Shown: positions 36,857 through 47,408, counted from the stretch's first letter. The stretch: 64,000 nucleotides of DNA from Candidatus Melainabacteria bacterium (GCA_013288645.1 JABDBL010000003.1:62001-126000); one strand, 5' to 3'. The notes: generated from the letters alone by a model not told the origin. Program-made: numbers and translations.

Positions 36857-37804
36857 TTAGCTACTAGGTACGGATATCACATCCTTTTTGCTGCCTGACC
36901 ATATTTCTACTTCATGCAGTGGAGGTGGTGGAGGGGCAGCTGAATTCATAGCACCTGGCATACCGCCCATGTCTGGAGCACCAGGAAGAGGAGGAGGAGG
37001 TAATGAACTTGGTGGTTGAAGAGCGAGATCGTCCTTGCCACCTGGTCCGCCGCCACTAAACATAGAAGTTACATCGACAGTAGCAACAGGAGTGCGATCC
37101 TTGTCGTTTCTGAGTGTCAAATAAAGTTTGCTAGCGCTAATTGCTTTAATCAATTTAGTAGCATCGTCTGGTGACACACAAACGGTAACTGAGCTTGTTG
37201 GCATAGCAGCAGATTGTCCAGGAGCCTTTTGATAAAGTTGGCCTACAGCGATAACTTCAACGTCCGATAAAATCGGGGAAGCTTTTGTATCAGCTCCTGT
37301 ACCGACCATGGCGATGACATCAACATGGCTATCTGGGGTAACGAAACCAGCAACGCCGGAATTATTATCTATACCGAAAGTTACTGCTCTCATACCTTGT
37401 TTGAGCTTTGATTCGAAACCCAAAGAAATACCTTGTGGTGCCAAATCATGCTGAGAAACAATCTGTCCAGCCAAGATGCCGTATTTTGCAATGCGGCCAG
37501 TAGCAAGACTGGCAGAAGTAATAGCGTCTTGGGGGATTTTGCTTTGCTCAATTTCTTTTTCTTCAAGGGCATCCCCTGGGATGGGTTGTCCTTCTGCAAT
37601 GTCGTGGACTGTATAGACTACTTTACCTTTGGCATTAGCTTTTTGCTCTAATTCAGCCTTTCGGGCTTCATATGTTTTTTGTGACTCAGTAATAATGCTT
37701 GTCACACCCATAGCTATGACACCTGCCACAACCACGATAATAACTAATAGCAAAGCAATCGGTATTCTTGAGAGTTGTAATACCAGAGCTCGTAACGGAT
37801 TCAT
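36857..37804 (-). CDS. cpaB: Flp pilus assembly protein CpaB/RcpC
   Basis: VVYTVHDIAEGQPIPGDALEEKEI (SAF domain), GMRAVTFGIDNNSGVAGFVTPDSHVDVIAMV. Confidence 0.9.
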   Translation of the reverse strand: MNPLRALVLQLSRIPIALLLVIIVVVAGVIAMGVTSIITESQKTYEARKAELEQKANAKGKVVYTVHDIAEGQPIPGDALEEKEIEQSKIPQDAITSASLATGRIAKYGILAGQIVSQHDLAPQGISLGFESKLKQGMRAVTFGIDNNSGVAGFVTPDSHVDVIAMVGTGADTKASPILSDVEVIAVGQLYQKAPGQSAAMPTSSVTVCVSPDDATKLIKAISASKLYLTLRNDKDRTPVATVDVTSMFSGGGPGGKDDLALQPPSSLPPPPLPGAPDMGGMPGAMNSAAPPPPPLHEVEIWSGSKKDVISVPSS

Positions 37805-38114
37805 TTAGGTTTCCCCCTTTTTTAAACTTCTTATCTATCAACAGCGATAAGTATTCTAGCCAACAAACCATATATCATAAATGTATTGCTTATATCATTC
37901 CCATTATGCCGCTAAATTAGTTTTCAAAGCAATTATGCAGCTTGGTAGACTAATTTTTCAAACCTTAATCTATATACCCAATCACTTCTTGCCACAGCAA
38001 CATAAATTTTATTCTCAACCAATGTATTTGCCGTTATGGATTTTGACTTCGTAAATATTGTTGTATGGAATAGAAGTATTATCAGTCAGATTGCTAATGC
38101 CTTGTCTTAAATAA

Positions 38115-38148
38115 CAATATAGGGAAGGTTTTCACCTTCCCTATATTG
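38115..38148 (-). terminator. 15-bp perfect stem-loop downstream of the Flp pilin gene
   Basis: caatatagggaaggt-tttc-accttccctatattg. Confidence 0.8.
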
Positions 38149-38205
38149 CCACCATAATTGGTTTGAGTTTCCCCAAATTGTTTATTACGCTGCAGATTAC
38201 GCAAA

Positions 38206-38403
38206 TTACGACGCTGCTGCCAATGCATTCAATTGAACAACTACAGTAGAGAACGCGTTGCTGATGGCATTTTTCAAACCACCTTGTGTCATTGCAAACA
38301 CTAGGGCAACTAGACAAGCAACGAACGCCAGAATGGCGCCGTATTCTGTAATACCTTGTCCTGATTCATCGGTTATAAATCGCTTTAGTGAACCTGTAAA
38401 CAT
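38206..38403 (-). CDS. flp: Flp-family type IVb pilin
   Basis: RFITDESGQGITEYGAILAFVACLVALVFAM; G/ITEYG pilin motif. Confidence 0.93.
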   Translation of the reverse strand: MFTGSLKRFITDESGQGITEYGAILAFVACLVALVFAMTQGGLKNAISNAFSTVVVQLNALAAAS

Positions 38404-39159
38404 AGTAACCTCCTAAATAAATATCCGTTTTAAATAATTCGGATTTGCTCAACTACCAACCTAATTTTCAAAACCTGGTTCTAAATACAGGCTTGAGTTT
38501 GTGAAAACATTAAAATGAAATAGTAACTCTAACAGAACCAAAAAATAAAACGATTGTGTTCTCCCAAGCCTATTCATTACCTCCCGAATACCTCCCTATG
38601 GGAACCTAAGTATTTAAAACTAGCATTTGATAACAGGCTGCTTTCTTTATACTACCCGCTGAATCAGCAACCGCCAAGATAAGAACGGCAATTTTAATTT
38701 TCAAGAATCACCCTTTAGGTTGGTTTGTAGCCAAAAATAAGCCTTGATTACGGCAATGGGAATAATAAAACACCATCAAATTTTGTGATTCAGTAGGGGT
38801 TTTTTGTCCTTTCACCCCACAATAATACCACAAAGATTAATAAAAATTCATAAAATGGAAAATGAGGATGAAAGACACCTTTTGGAGCAAATACTTAATT
38901 CAGCGAACCTATTGCCGTCTTGTTGGAGAGAAATTTAGCCTAAATGTTAAAAAACGGAACCCACACACGAATGTGAGTTATAATTAACCGCGGTGTATTT
39001 TGAGGCAATAGTGGTCAAAAATATTTTTTTGCTTCAGATCTAAGCTTTACTAAATTATATTGATTCGTACATTTTCTACTATAGTTTCAACCTTGAACTC
39101 GTTGATAACAAGTTCTTAGTGGTGCACCTATTACGCTAAGTTCAGTTAAACTATTTAGT

Positions 39160-40113
39160 ATGGTTGCAGAGCAGTTATCTAAAACTGAAATCTTTTTGGC
39201 TACTGCTCTCAGTGATGGTAGGTGTTCCTATTCTTTCTCCCCTGCTAACCTGTGTATGCAAGAAGCATCTACTGAAGCTACAGCTTGGGCTGCTATAGCA
39301 ATTTGTCATAGGCAGCCAAAATTAGCAAAAAAAGCAATTGATTTTTTAATTGCTAGCCAGAATAAGGATGGTGGTTGGTCTACCGGCCCCGATTTGGGGA
39401 AGTCAGACTGGACGTCTGGACCCGCCACATTAGCTATAAGGCTTGTTTGCTCATATCAAAAGCAATATTTTGACGCTGGACAAATAAAGCGAGTTTTGAC
39501 AGATGCTTTTCACTATTTAATAAATTCGCGCACAGATTTTTTATCTCCAGTAGCGCGACTTTTGCTTTTGTTATCGCAAGGAACTTCAAGTTTACATTAT
39601 GGTAGGGGCTGGCCGTGGACAGCAGGATGTTATAACTGGGTAGAACCCACAGCTTATAGTCTGATGGCTTTTAAATTGCCAGATTTGATAAAAGAGGATC
39701 TAAGCAAACGTGTTGTTTATCATGCCAATAAATTTTTGTTGGAACATTCTTGTCGTGGAGGCGGTTGGAATCATGGCTCCTTCTATTGTCTTGGACAATC
39801 TTACCCCCCTTATGTTGTTACTACGGCGGAGGCGCTTTTGGGACTTATTGATATACCCATGGATCATAGAGTGAAAGCTAGTTTGGATTATCTAAGTGAA
39901 GTTTCGCATAAAGAATCGTCTGCTATGTCCTTAGCCTGGACTATTTTAGCTCTGGACGCCCATAATTATAATTGCCAGAAAGAAATAGACTTATTGGTAA
40001 ATTTACAGAATAAAGATGGTGGCTTTGGCATGAATTATTTTGTAACAGCACTTTCTTTGCTAGCCCTTAATACCGTAAATGGTATTAACTATTTTAAGGT
40101 GGTATCAAAATAA
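39160..40113 (+). CDS. Terpene-cyclase/prenyltransferase-like (alpha/alpha toroid) repeat protein
   Basis: Repeated QNKDGGWSTGPDLG, QNKDGGFGMNYFV and GGGWNHGS motifs; only 317 aa. Confidence 0.75.
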   Translation: MVAEQLSKTEIFLATALSDGRCSYSFSPANLCMQEASTEATAWAAIAICHRQPKLAKKAIDFLIASQNKDGGWSTGPDLGKSDWTSGPATLAIRLVCSYQKQYFDAGQIKRVLTDAFHYLINSRTDFLSPVARLLLLLSQGTSSLHYGRGWPWTAGCYNWVEPTAYSLMAFKLPDLIKEDLSKRVVYHANKFLLEHSCRGGGWNHGSFYCLGQSYPPYVVTTAEALLGLIDIPMDHRVKASLDYLSEVSHKESSAMSLAWTILALDAHNYNCQKEIDLLVNLQNKDGGFGMNYFVTALSLLALNTVNGINYFKVVSK

Positions 40114-40114
40114 T

Positions 40115-41164
40115 ATGATTCAAAGACGCTCATTTCTCCAGGCCACCGTTGCCTCTTTAGCGCTAGGAAGTTGCGCCAATCCTCCGCCGCTGATAAAAAA
40201 ATTACCCGAACCTAGTCAGGTGCAAAAATCTGCACGACGATTGGCGCCTTCCTCCGTCGGTATTCTTAGAGCAAAGTCTTATGCGGACGATCTTTTTGCC
40301 ATCCTAAAAGAAAATATTGACCTTTTCAATACTGCTGATTTCAAAGGCAAATTTTTGATTTTGAAGCCTAATATGGTTGAATGCCCGGCAGGTAAACCAG
40401 TAACGACTAGTCCAGAAGTACTTAAAGCTGTTATTAAGTTGGTTGATTATTTGGGAGCTGCCAAAATAGCGGTTGCTGAAGGTCCTGGTCACATGCGGGA
40501 CACTGAGGCTATTTTGGCAGCTACTGGTATTGGAAAAGCCTGTGGCGAAATGGCGGTGCCTTTTATAGACTTAAATTTAGACGATGTAATTAAAGTACCT
40601 ATTAAAGAGAGCTTTGCTGAGGTTGATCATTATTTTTTGCCTAAAACGATTTTGGAAGCGGATGGTCTAATTAGTCTACCTAAGTTAAAGACACATCACT
40701 GGGTTGGTATGACTGCTGCGATGAAAAATCTTTTTGGGCTTGTACCAGGACGTAAGTATGGCTATCCTAAGAATTTTCTCCACTTTAAAGGTATTCCACA
40801 ATGTATTCTTGATCTAAATCGACTTGTGCAGACCAAATTATCGGTTGTCGATGCGATTGTTGCCATGGAAGGAGACGGTCCTATCAATGGTACACCGCGC
40901 GAAATGGGTTTGATGATCGTGGGACAAGATCCGGCTGCCGTAGATGCTACGTGTGCGAGAATTATCGGTTTTGAAATTGATGAATTAAATTATATTCAAG
41001 CAGCAGGACAAGTTATTGGCAATGTTGACCAATCGGAGATTAAACTGACAGGGGTGCCTCTGGATGAGGTGAAAACACAATTTAAACGGCCAATAACTTA
41101 TTTGAAAGATAAACAACTTTCGGCGAAGCTACTTTACGAAAGCGAAAGATCGGCTGGCAGCTAA
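40115..41164 (+). CDS. DUF362-family protein with Tat/lipoprotein signal
   Basis: MIQRRSFLQATVASLALGSC; FLILKPNMVECPAGKPVTTSPEVLKAVIKLV; PKLKTHHWVGMTAAMKNLFGLVPG. Confidence 0.8.
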   Translation: MIQRRSFLQATVASLALGSCANPPPLIKKLPEPSQVQKSARRLAPSSVGILRAKSYADDLFAILKENIDLFNTADFKGKFLILKPNMVECPAGKPVTTSPEVLKAVIKLVDYLGAAKIAVAEGPGHMRDTEAILAATGIGKACGEMAVPFIDLNLDDVIKVPIKESFAEVDHYFLPKTILEADGLISLPKLKTHHWVGMTAAMKNLFGLVPGRKYGYPKNFLHFKGIPQCILDLNRLVQTKLSVVDAIVAMEGDGPINGTPREMGLMIVGQDPAAVDATCARIIGFEIDELNYIQAAGQVIGNVDQSEIKLTGVPLDEVKTQFKRPITYLKDKQLSAKLLYESERSAGS

Positions 41165-41178
41165 GATTGTGGGTCTGC

Positions 41179-41520
41179 GCTGAACTTCATTCCCATTATT
41201 AACATAAGCGCTGCCTCGCTCTCGCACTGCTCGGCTCAACGCGCGTATTAACGCTACACTACCGCCGCTTCCCCAGCGCCGTTCGTTACGCTGAACTTCA
41301 TTCCCATTATTAACATAAGCGCTGCCTCGCTCTCGCACTGCTCGGCTCAACGCGCGTATTAACGCTACACTACCGCCGCTTCCCCAGCGCCGTTCGTTAC
41401 GCTGAACTTCATTCCCATTATTAACATAAGCGCTGCCTCGCTCTCGCACTGCTCGGCTCAACGCGCGTATTAACGCTACACTACCGCCGCTTCCCCAGCG
41501 CCGTTCGTTACGCTGAACTT
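41179..41520 (-). repeat. Three tandem copies of a 111-bp unit plus partial, abutting guaA
   Basis: gctgaacttcattcccatt starts at 41179, 41290, 41401 and 41512; the last copy runs into the guaA 3' end. Confidence 0.96.
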
Positions 41521-43127
41521 CATTCCCATTCTATAGTGGCGGGGGGTTTGGAGGTTATATCGTATACAACCCGGTTAATACCAGCTACTTCATTAACAAT
41601 GCGAGAAGAAATTTTTTCCAACAAATCGAAGGGTAGTCGGGCCCAATCTGCTGTCATACCATCTTCCGAAGTAACTGCTCTAATAACGATTTGATTTTGA
41701 TAGGTTCTTTGATCGCCCATTACACCGACTGACTTGGTAGGCAATAATACACCGAAAACTTGCCAGACTTTTCTGTATAATCCATGAGCTTTTATTTCTT
41801 CCCGAATAATCCAGTCTGCTTCGCGCAGAACTTTTAGCCTTTCTTTTGTTACTTCACCAAGCACGCGGATAGCCAGACCTGGTCCAGGGAATGGATGCCT
41901 TCCGCGAATGCTTTCCGGTACATCTAATTCTTTTGCTACTAGGCGCACTTCGTCTTTGAATAATTTAGCGAAGGGTTCGATGAGCTTAAATTTCAAATCT
42001 TTTGGTAATCCACCAACGTTGTGATGAGATTTGATTTTTACTGCTACGCGTTCACCTGTCTTAGGATCAATTTGAGTACCTGCTGATTCAATGACATCTG
42101 GATATAATGTGCCTTGAGCTAAATAATCAAAAGGACCTAGCCTCTTAGATTCTTCCTCAAATACACGAATAAATTCAGAGCCAATGGCTTTACGTTTTTC
42201 CTCTGGATCTATTACGCCGTCTAATTTGGCTAGAAAACGATCGCGAGCTTTAACGTAATGAACATGTATTTTGAAATCGCGTTCGAAAGTATCCACTAAC
42301 CATTCGGGCTCGTTTTTACGCATGAATCCTTGATCTATGAACATACAAACTAATTTGTCGCCAATAGCCTTATGTAATAGAAATGCTAAAGTTGAACTGT
42401 CAACTCCTCCAGAAAGAGCAAGCAATACTCTTTTATCTCCTGCTTTTTTGCGAACTTCAGCGATTGCCTCGTCTATAAATTCTTTCATTGTCCAATTTTG
42501 TTGACTACTGCAAATGTCGACAACAAAATTGCGCAGGATTTGTAAGCCTCCTTGTGTATGTGCTACTTCTGGATGGAATTGAACGCCGTAAAAATTCCTG
42601 TCTTCGTCAGCTATAGCAGCAACAGGGGTAACTCGTGTATTGCCAATAAGGCGAAAACCGACTGGCAAAGCAGCGACACTGTCGCCATGGCTCATCCAAC
42701 TTTCAATGCTGGCATCGAGGTTAGCGAATAATTTGCCATGGTGAACGATTGTCAGCAGGGCTCGGCCATATTCTTTTACTTGAGCTGCTTCAACCTGACC
42801 TTGAAGGTCTCTGGCCATTAATTGCATGCCATAACATATGCCTAATACCGGTACACCTAGCTTCCAGATTTCTGGGTCAACTTGTGGTGCTCCAGGATCA
42901 TAAACGCTATTAGGGCCACCCGATAAAATTATGCCCTTAACTTTCATTTCACGAAGCTTCTTAGCAGTCGTATTATAAGGAAGAAGCTCTGAGTATGTTT
43001 TTAGCTCCCGAACCCTTCTAGCGATTAATTGCGAGTATTGGGCGCCAAAGTCAAGAATGGCAATTCTATCGGCATTAGTTACATGAGCAGAATTTGTTTC
43101 GGACAATTTCTCTTGTTCCTTGATCAT
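41520..43127 (-). CDS. guaA: GMP synthase (glutamine-hydrolysing)
   Basis: [56 protein letters not shown]-term [13 protein letters not shown]. Confidence 0.98.
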   Translation of the reverse strand: MIKEQEKLSETNSAHVTNADRIAILDFGAQYSQLIARRVRELKTYSELLPYNTTAKKLREMKVKGIILSGGPNSVYDPGAPQVDPEIWKLGVPVLGICYGMQLMARDLQGQVEAAQVKEYGRALLTIVHHGKLFANLDASIESWMSHGDSVAALPVGFRLIGNTRVTPVAAIADEDRNFYGVQFHPEVAHTQGGLQILRNFVVDICSSQQNWTMKEFIDEAIAEVRKKAGDKRVLLALSGGVDSSTLAFLLHKAIGDKLVCMFIDQGFMRKNEPEWLVDTFERDFKIHVHYVKARDRFLAKLDGVIDPEEKRKAIGSEFIRVFEEESKRLGPFDYLAQGTLYPDVIESAGTQIDPKTGERVAVKIKSHHNVGGLPKDLKFKLIEPFAKLFKDEVRLVAKELDVPESIRGRHPFPGPGLAIRVLGEVTKERLKVLREADWIIREEIKAHGLYRKVWQVFGVLLPTKSVGVMGDQRTYQNQIVIRAVTSEDGMTADWARLPFDLLEKISSRIVNEVAGINRVVYDITSKPPATIEWE

Positions 43128-43330
43128 TAATAAGTACCTATAATTGAGTAGAATTACAAATCAAGTGCTAACTAGTTGTCTTAACTGATAGTTATAGAGA
43201 ATTACTTGATAAAAAAGACATTGCGTAAAGCATAATTGCTAAAGAATTAAACACAATTAGCCCTAAAGACACCAATATCGGGCAAAAATATAAAGGAATT
43301 AGTGGCATCCGGTTATATGGGATTAAGGCT

Positions 43331-45634
43331 TTGAGGCAATATTTTCTATTCAGCTTTTTTTTGGCGATCGTATTCTGTAGTGGCTGTGTCAGAGAAAATC
43401 AGAAACCCATAAGTAACCTAACCTATAATCAGCAATTATCGACATTGCCTTCAGAGTTACAAAAAGAGCATGTTTATCTCAATGAACTGCTGAATGACTA
43501 CGATAATCTTAATGGCGAGCAGCGGGCCGTGGCTTTAGAGCATGTATTGACACAAGCAAATCTGCCCAACGTAGAGCAGTCAGAAGCCGCTTATATGCTC
43601 GGAAGAATTTATCAACAGTGGCTAGAGAAAAACAAAGACAAACAGGTCGATCAGCTAGTAAAAAAACAAAAATGCAAGGAAGCTCTCGCGTTATTTGACA
43701 AGGCCAAGACAAATCCCGCCTTAAGAAATAATTCACTTTGGCATATAAGTGAGATTGCAACTATATATGGTGAAGAAAAGATTGTGCGGCAAGCGTTAAA
43801 TGATTTGCTCAGCGGAGCAAGCAATCCAAATGTTATAGCTGCTGCTCGATATGGGCTTGCTCAGTCCTATTTAAGAGCAAATCAAATGGATAATGCTGCT
43901 GATGCTTTCAAAAAAATACGTGTTGAGTTTCCTGATACTAACTATGCCCTTGGAGCAATGTATTACCTAGGTACTTTGGCCTACACACAATTTGATCAAG
44001 AATATAAACTGCGAAATAGCCAACAACAAAACAGTCTGAAAACCCAAGATTATCGGGTCCAATTAAAAATAGCCTTACAGTATTATTTGGAATATCTGCA
44101 AAAAAGCCCTTCTGGCCGCTTTGCTACAGATATATTGGCCAAACTGGAAATTATATACAAACTCGACAAAGATTTTATCAATGCAGACAAATTAGCAATA
44201 ATTGCCAACGCTTATTTTGTTAATAGTCAATACAAAGCAGCGCTCAATTATTGGCTAAAGGTGGATGCTGATAAACATATTTTTGAGATAGCTGACTGTT
44301 TTATGGAACTTGGCCAAATTAAGCTTGCTCAAGAAAAGTTGTTTCAAAGTATCGAGAAGTATCCAACGGATAAGCGTTATTTGACTCTCTCCAAGGCTAT
44401 ATGCGAAAAACTAAATAAGCAAGATGCTTATGAGTTATGGCAAAAATTGTCTAAATCAAAAATTTGTAATAAGGATGAAGTTATTTGGAATTTGGCCAAA
44501 AGAACGAGTCTGCCTCAAGCGCTCAATTATTACCAACAAATCGTGACTTATTATCCTACTTCGGTTTATGCAGCGGAAGCACAGTGGCGTATGTTCTGGC
44601 AGCGGATTAGACAAAGCAAAGGCAAATCGGTGATTGCGATTGGCAATTGGTGCTCCGCTGCGGCTAAAAAATATAGCCATTCAAGGTTAGCCCCGCGCTT
44701 TTTGTTTTGGGCTGGCAAACTGAGTGAAGTTGCCTCTAACAAGCAGCAAGCAGCAATCTATTATCAACAGAATCAAGAATTGTACCCGACAGACTATTAT
44801 GGACAAAGAGCAAAAGCTCGATATGCTTACATAAAAAATGGCAATAAAGATAATTATTTTGAATTGCAATTACCTGTGCGAATGAATAATCAACAGTGGG
44901 ATTGGCCATTGCCAACAAATATTGTAGAAAGCCTACAAATGAAAGAGAAAGATACCATCAAAGAGCTTATCTATTTAAAACAATATGATGAAATATTGGC
45001 GCAAAATTTAGATTTACCGGTTGAAGTGCTTGCTTGGCTAAAAGGCAAAACAAAACAAGCAATGGAGGCGATAAATATGGCAGCCAAATGGTTGCAAGAG
45101 GAAGGCTCAAACAAAGAATCATCCAAGCTTTCTGATGATAACTTACTTTGGCAGTATTCCTACCCGTTGCTGTATAACAGAGAAATTATCACTTATTGCC
45201 AAGGCGCGGGTATTGTTGATCCATTCTTTTTGCATGCTCTAATTAGAGAAGAATCGCGTTACGAAATACGTGCGGTGAGCAGTGCCAAGGCACTTGGACT
45301 ATGTCAATTGATGCCTGCTACCGCTACGGGTGTTGCTAAAAGTCTAGGCATAAATATAATTGATTCTAGCCAGCTCTTTGATCCAGACCTCAATATTAAA
45401 TTGGGGAGCTTATACTTGTCTTCTGTGTTGAAAACCTTTAACGGTAATGGGCTTTTGGCGATTGCAAGCTATAATGCTGGTTCCAATGCAGTAAAAGGAC
45501 AAATTCAGAATCAGCAGGGACTATTAACGGGAGATCCTGATTATTTTGTGGAAGATTTTCCTTATAGAGAGACGCGGGATTATATTCGCAAAGTATTTAG
45601 CAGCTACTATCGATACAGACAGATCTATCATTGA
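43331..45634 (+). CDS. Slt-type lytic transglycosylase lipoprotein with TPR-like repeats
   Basis: Lipobox-like FCSGC; C-terminal DPFFLHALIREESRYEIRAVSSAKALGLCQLMPATA...LFDPDLNIKLGSLYL...ASYNAG. Confidence 0.92.
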   Translation: MRQYFLFSFFLAIVFCSGCVRENQKPISNLTYNQQLSTLPSELQKEHVYLNELLNDYDNLNGEQRAVALEHVLTQANLPNVEQSEAAYMLGRIYQQWLEKNKDKQVDQLVKKQKCKEALALFDKAKTNPALRNNSLWHISEIATIYGEEKIVRQALNDLLSGASNPNVIAAARYGLAQSYLRANQMDNAADAFKKIRVEFPDTNYALGAMYYLGTLAYTQFDQEYKLRNSQQQNSLKTQDYRVQLKIALQYYLEYLQKSPSGRFATDILAKLEIIYKLDKDFINADKLAIIANAYFVNSQYKAALNYWLKVDADKHIFEIADCFMELGQIKLAQEKLFQSIEKYPTDKRYLTLSKAICEKLNKQDAYELWQKLSKSKICNKDEVIWNLAKRTSLPQALNYYQQIVTYYPTSVYAAEAQWRMFWQRIRQSKGKSVIAIGNWCSAAAKKYSHSRLAPRFLFWAGKLSEVASNKQQAAIYYQQNQELYPTDYYGQRAKARYAYIKNGNKDNYFELQLPVRMNNQQWDWPLPTNIVESLQMKEKDTIKELIYLKQYDEILAQNLDLPVEVLAWLKGKTKQAMEAINMAAKWLQEEGSNKESSKLSDDNLLWQYSYPLLYNREIITYCQGAGIVDPFFLHALIREESRYEIRAVSSAKALGLCQLMPATATGVAKSLGINIIDSSQLFDPDLNIKLGSLYLSSVLKTFNGNGLLAIASYNAGSNAVKGQIQNQQGLLTGDPDYFVEDFPYRETRDYIRKVFSSYYRYRQIYH

Positions 45635-45665
45635 AGTTACATTTTGCGATCTTGAGCTGCAAATG

Positions 45666-46286
45666 CTAGCGCCAATGGTAGACAGGTTCAAAGCTGTTTG
45701 TTAATTTTTGCCGTCGTGTTGATCCAATAAAATAGCTAGCTAGCCAACTGGGCATTATTTTTATTTGTTTGCGCAATTCCTGCCTATCGTCTCTAATGAA
45801 TGGGCAAAGAGAGTCGCAAATTAATTGGGCAGAGCACATTGGTTTTCCTAGATGCCAGAGAGCCCTTATAGTTAGACCAGCTAAGCTATTTCCTAAACTT
45901 ATTTTTCTTGGACTTGAGCTGGTGAAGCGGATACGAATGTTGCCAAAACGGAAAGAACTGGAAGCGCCGCTGCAAGCAAAAACCGGTTCGCCGTCTGTAT
46001 TTGTAGAGAGTCTCAGTTGATAGGCAGCTTGCGATCCATGTGTGACTAGCATTTTACCAAAAGCCGTGGCTTTGACTAAAGCAACATCTAAAATTGAAGG
46101 CATAGGGGAAGTATCCTTTATGAATAGCCCTCTTGCGACACGTATAATTTGGTGTGATTTAACAAGTCGGTGAAATACTTGGTCGACAGCATTGCGAGAA
46201 CCATAATTTAGAAAATCCCTTATAGAGAAGGGTTTATCTTCTTTAAGCTGGTTAATGTGGCGGCGGATTAAAGTGGCGGTATACAT
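45666..46286 (-). CDS. AbiEi/DUF6088-like transcriptional antitoxin
   Basis: PFSIRDFLNYGSRNAVDQVFHRLVKSHQIIRVARGLFIKD winged-helix pattern; AAGGAG before ATG 46286. Confidence 0.7.
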   Translation of the reverse strand: MYTATLIRRHINQLKEDKPFSIRDFLNYGSRNAVDQVFHRLVKSHQIIRVARGLFIKDTSPMPSILDVALVKATAFGKMLVTHGSQAAYQLRLSTNTDGEPVFACSGASSSFRFGNIRIRFTSSSPRKISLGNSLAGLTIRALWHLGKPMCSAQLICDSLCPFIRDDRQELRKQIKIMPSWLASYFIGSTRRQKLTNSFEPVYHWR

Positions 46287-46308
46287 ATGTGTTTTCTCCT
46301 TTTTCATC

Positions 46309-46338
46309 ATATAAGAAATTCTCTTGTTTTTCTTATAT
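46309..46338. promoter_or_regulatory. Operator-like inverted repeat upstream of the AbiEi-like gene
   Basis: atataagaaa - 10 nt - tttcttatat, 23-52 bp upstream of the start codon. Confidence 0.6.
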
Positions 46339-46550
46339 ACGAAAAAAGTGCCGGAATAGTTCAAGCAAGAGAGTTTAAATTATCTGATGCGGCGCTGGTG
46401 GAATTAGACAATTGAGCTCAAGCTACGCCAGAGGACACTCAAAGCCCTGGTAAGAAGTTGATAAACCCTCTATTAGGGTTCTGCAAATAAAAGGCGTGCC
46501 AGCAAAAAAAGGCCGATTAAAGCGTTCGGAATTTCACCTTGGTCAATAAT

Positions 46551-47408
46551 TTAACCGGTAAATTTATTCTTTGGCGCTGAAGAAGTTTTGAAATTAGCAA
46601 AAATTCCAGCATAAGAGGCTCGAGTGAATAATTCGACCAGAGCTTGTTGTCCCTCTTCGCCATAGGCGAGAGTGAACTTGTTAACATAGCGCCCAATAAA
46701 CTTCAATGCTTGTTCTTCGGACATATCCTGTGCGAAACGCATGGCGTATTTAACTGTTTGCGGACGATTGTCGAGGGCATATTGAATAGATTTTCTGAAA
46801 ATAGTAGTTAGATTGTCGATTATTTTTTCTGGTAAATCTTTTCTGACGATATTGCCGCCTAAAGGCAAAGGCAGCTTAGTTGTTTCATACCACCATTCTC
46901 CTAAATCAACAATTTTTTGTAAGCCGTGTTGACTAAAGGTCATTTGACTACCGTCAATGATGAGACCTGCATCAACAGCGCCGTCTTTGATGGCATCAAT
47001 AATTTCATTACTGGGAATAACTTTTGTGTTTACTGCCGGACAGAATATTTTAAGCAGCCAATAAGCGGTAGTTAATAGGCCGGGTATGGCGATTGTTTTT
47101 TGCATAATTTGGCTTTCAGTAATTGGTTTTTTAGCCACTAAGATTGGTCCAAACTTATACCCCATGCAGGCCCCGCAGTCCATGAGATCATATCGGTCAG
47201 ATATGTGGGGGTAGGCGGCAAATGAAATTGCTGACATTTCATATTTTCCTGTTAGAGCGGCATCGTTAAGATTTTGCATACTGGTCAATTCATGCTTTAT
47301 TGAATAGCCTACTGGCTTAACTATGCCCGTTGTCAGCGCATAAAACATAAAAGCATCGTCAGCATCTGGTGTGTGGGCAATAGTAATCTGAGAGAATTTA
47401 CCTGGCAT
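46551..47408 (-). CDS. MqnA/MqnD-family protein (futalosine menaquinone pathway)
   Basis: ITIAHTPDADDAFMFYALTTGIV...MSAISFAAYPHISDRYDLMDCGACMGYKFGPILVAKK. Confidence 0.75.
   Translation of the reverse strand: MPGKFSQITIAHTPDADDAFMFYALTTGIVKPVGYSIKHELTSMQNLNDAALTGKYEMSAISFAAYPHISDRYDLMDCGACMGYKFGPILVAKKPITESQIMQKTIAIPGLLTTAYWLLKIFCPAVNTKVIPSNEIIDAIKDGAVDAGLIIDGSQMTFSQHGLQKIVDLGEWWYETTKLPLPLGGNIVRKDLPEKIIDNLTTIFRKSIQYALDNRPQTVKYAMRFAQDMSEEQALKFIGRYVNKFTLAYGEEGQQALVELFTRASYAGIFANFKTSSAPKNKFTG

Noticed and set aside
41129-41461. 110-aa repeat ORF ([25 protein letters not shown]...)
   Set aside because: Same artefact from 111-bp repeats next to guaA.
29602-41520. CRISPR array interpretation of the tandem repeats
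   Set aside because: Units are 110-111 bp with identical linkers, no 25-40 bp unique spacers, and no cas genes in the window.
46340-46520. Possible coding remnant or structured RNA between the AbiEi-like and MqnA/D genes
   Set aside because: One frame reads YEKSAGIVQAREFKLSDAALVELDN*AQATPEDTQSPGKKLINPLLGFCK* with an in-frame TGA, and there is an aaccct/agggtt hairpin, but it is too short and unsupported to call.
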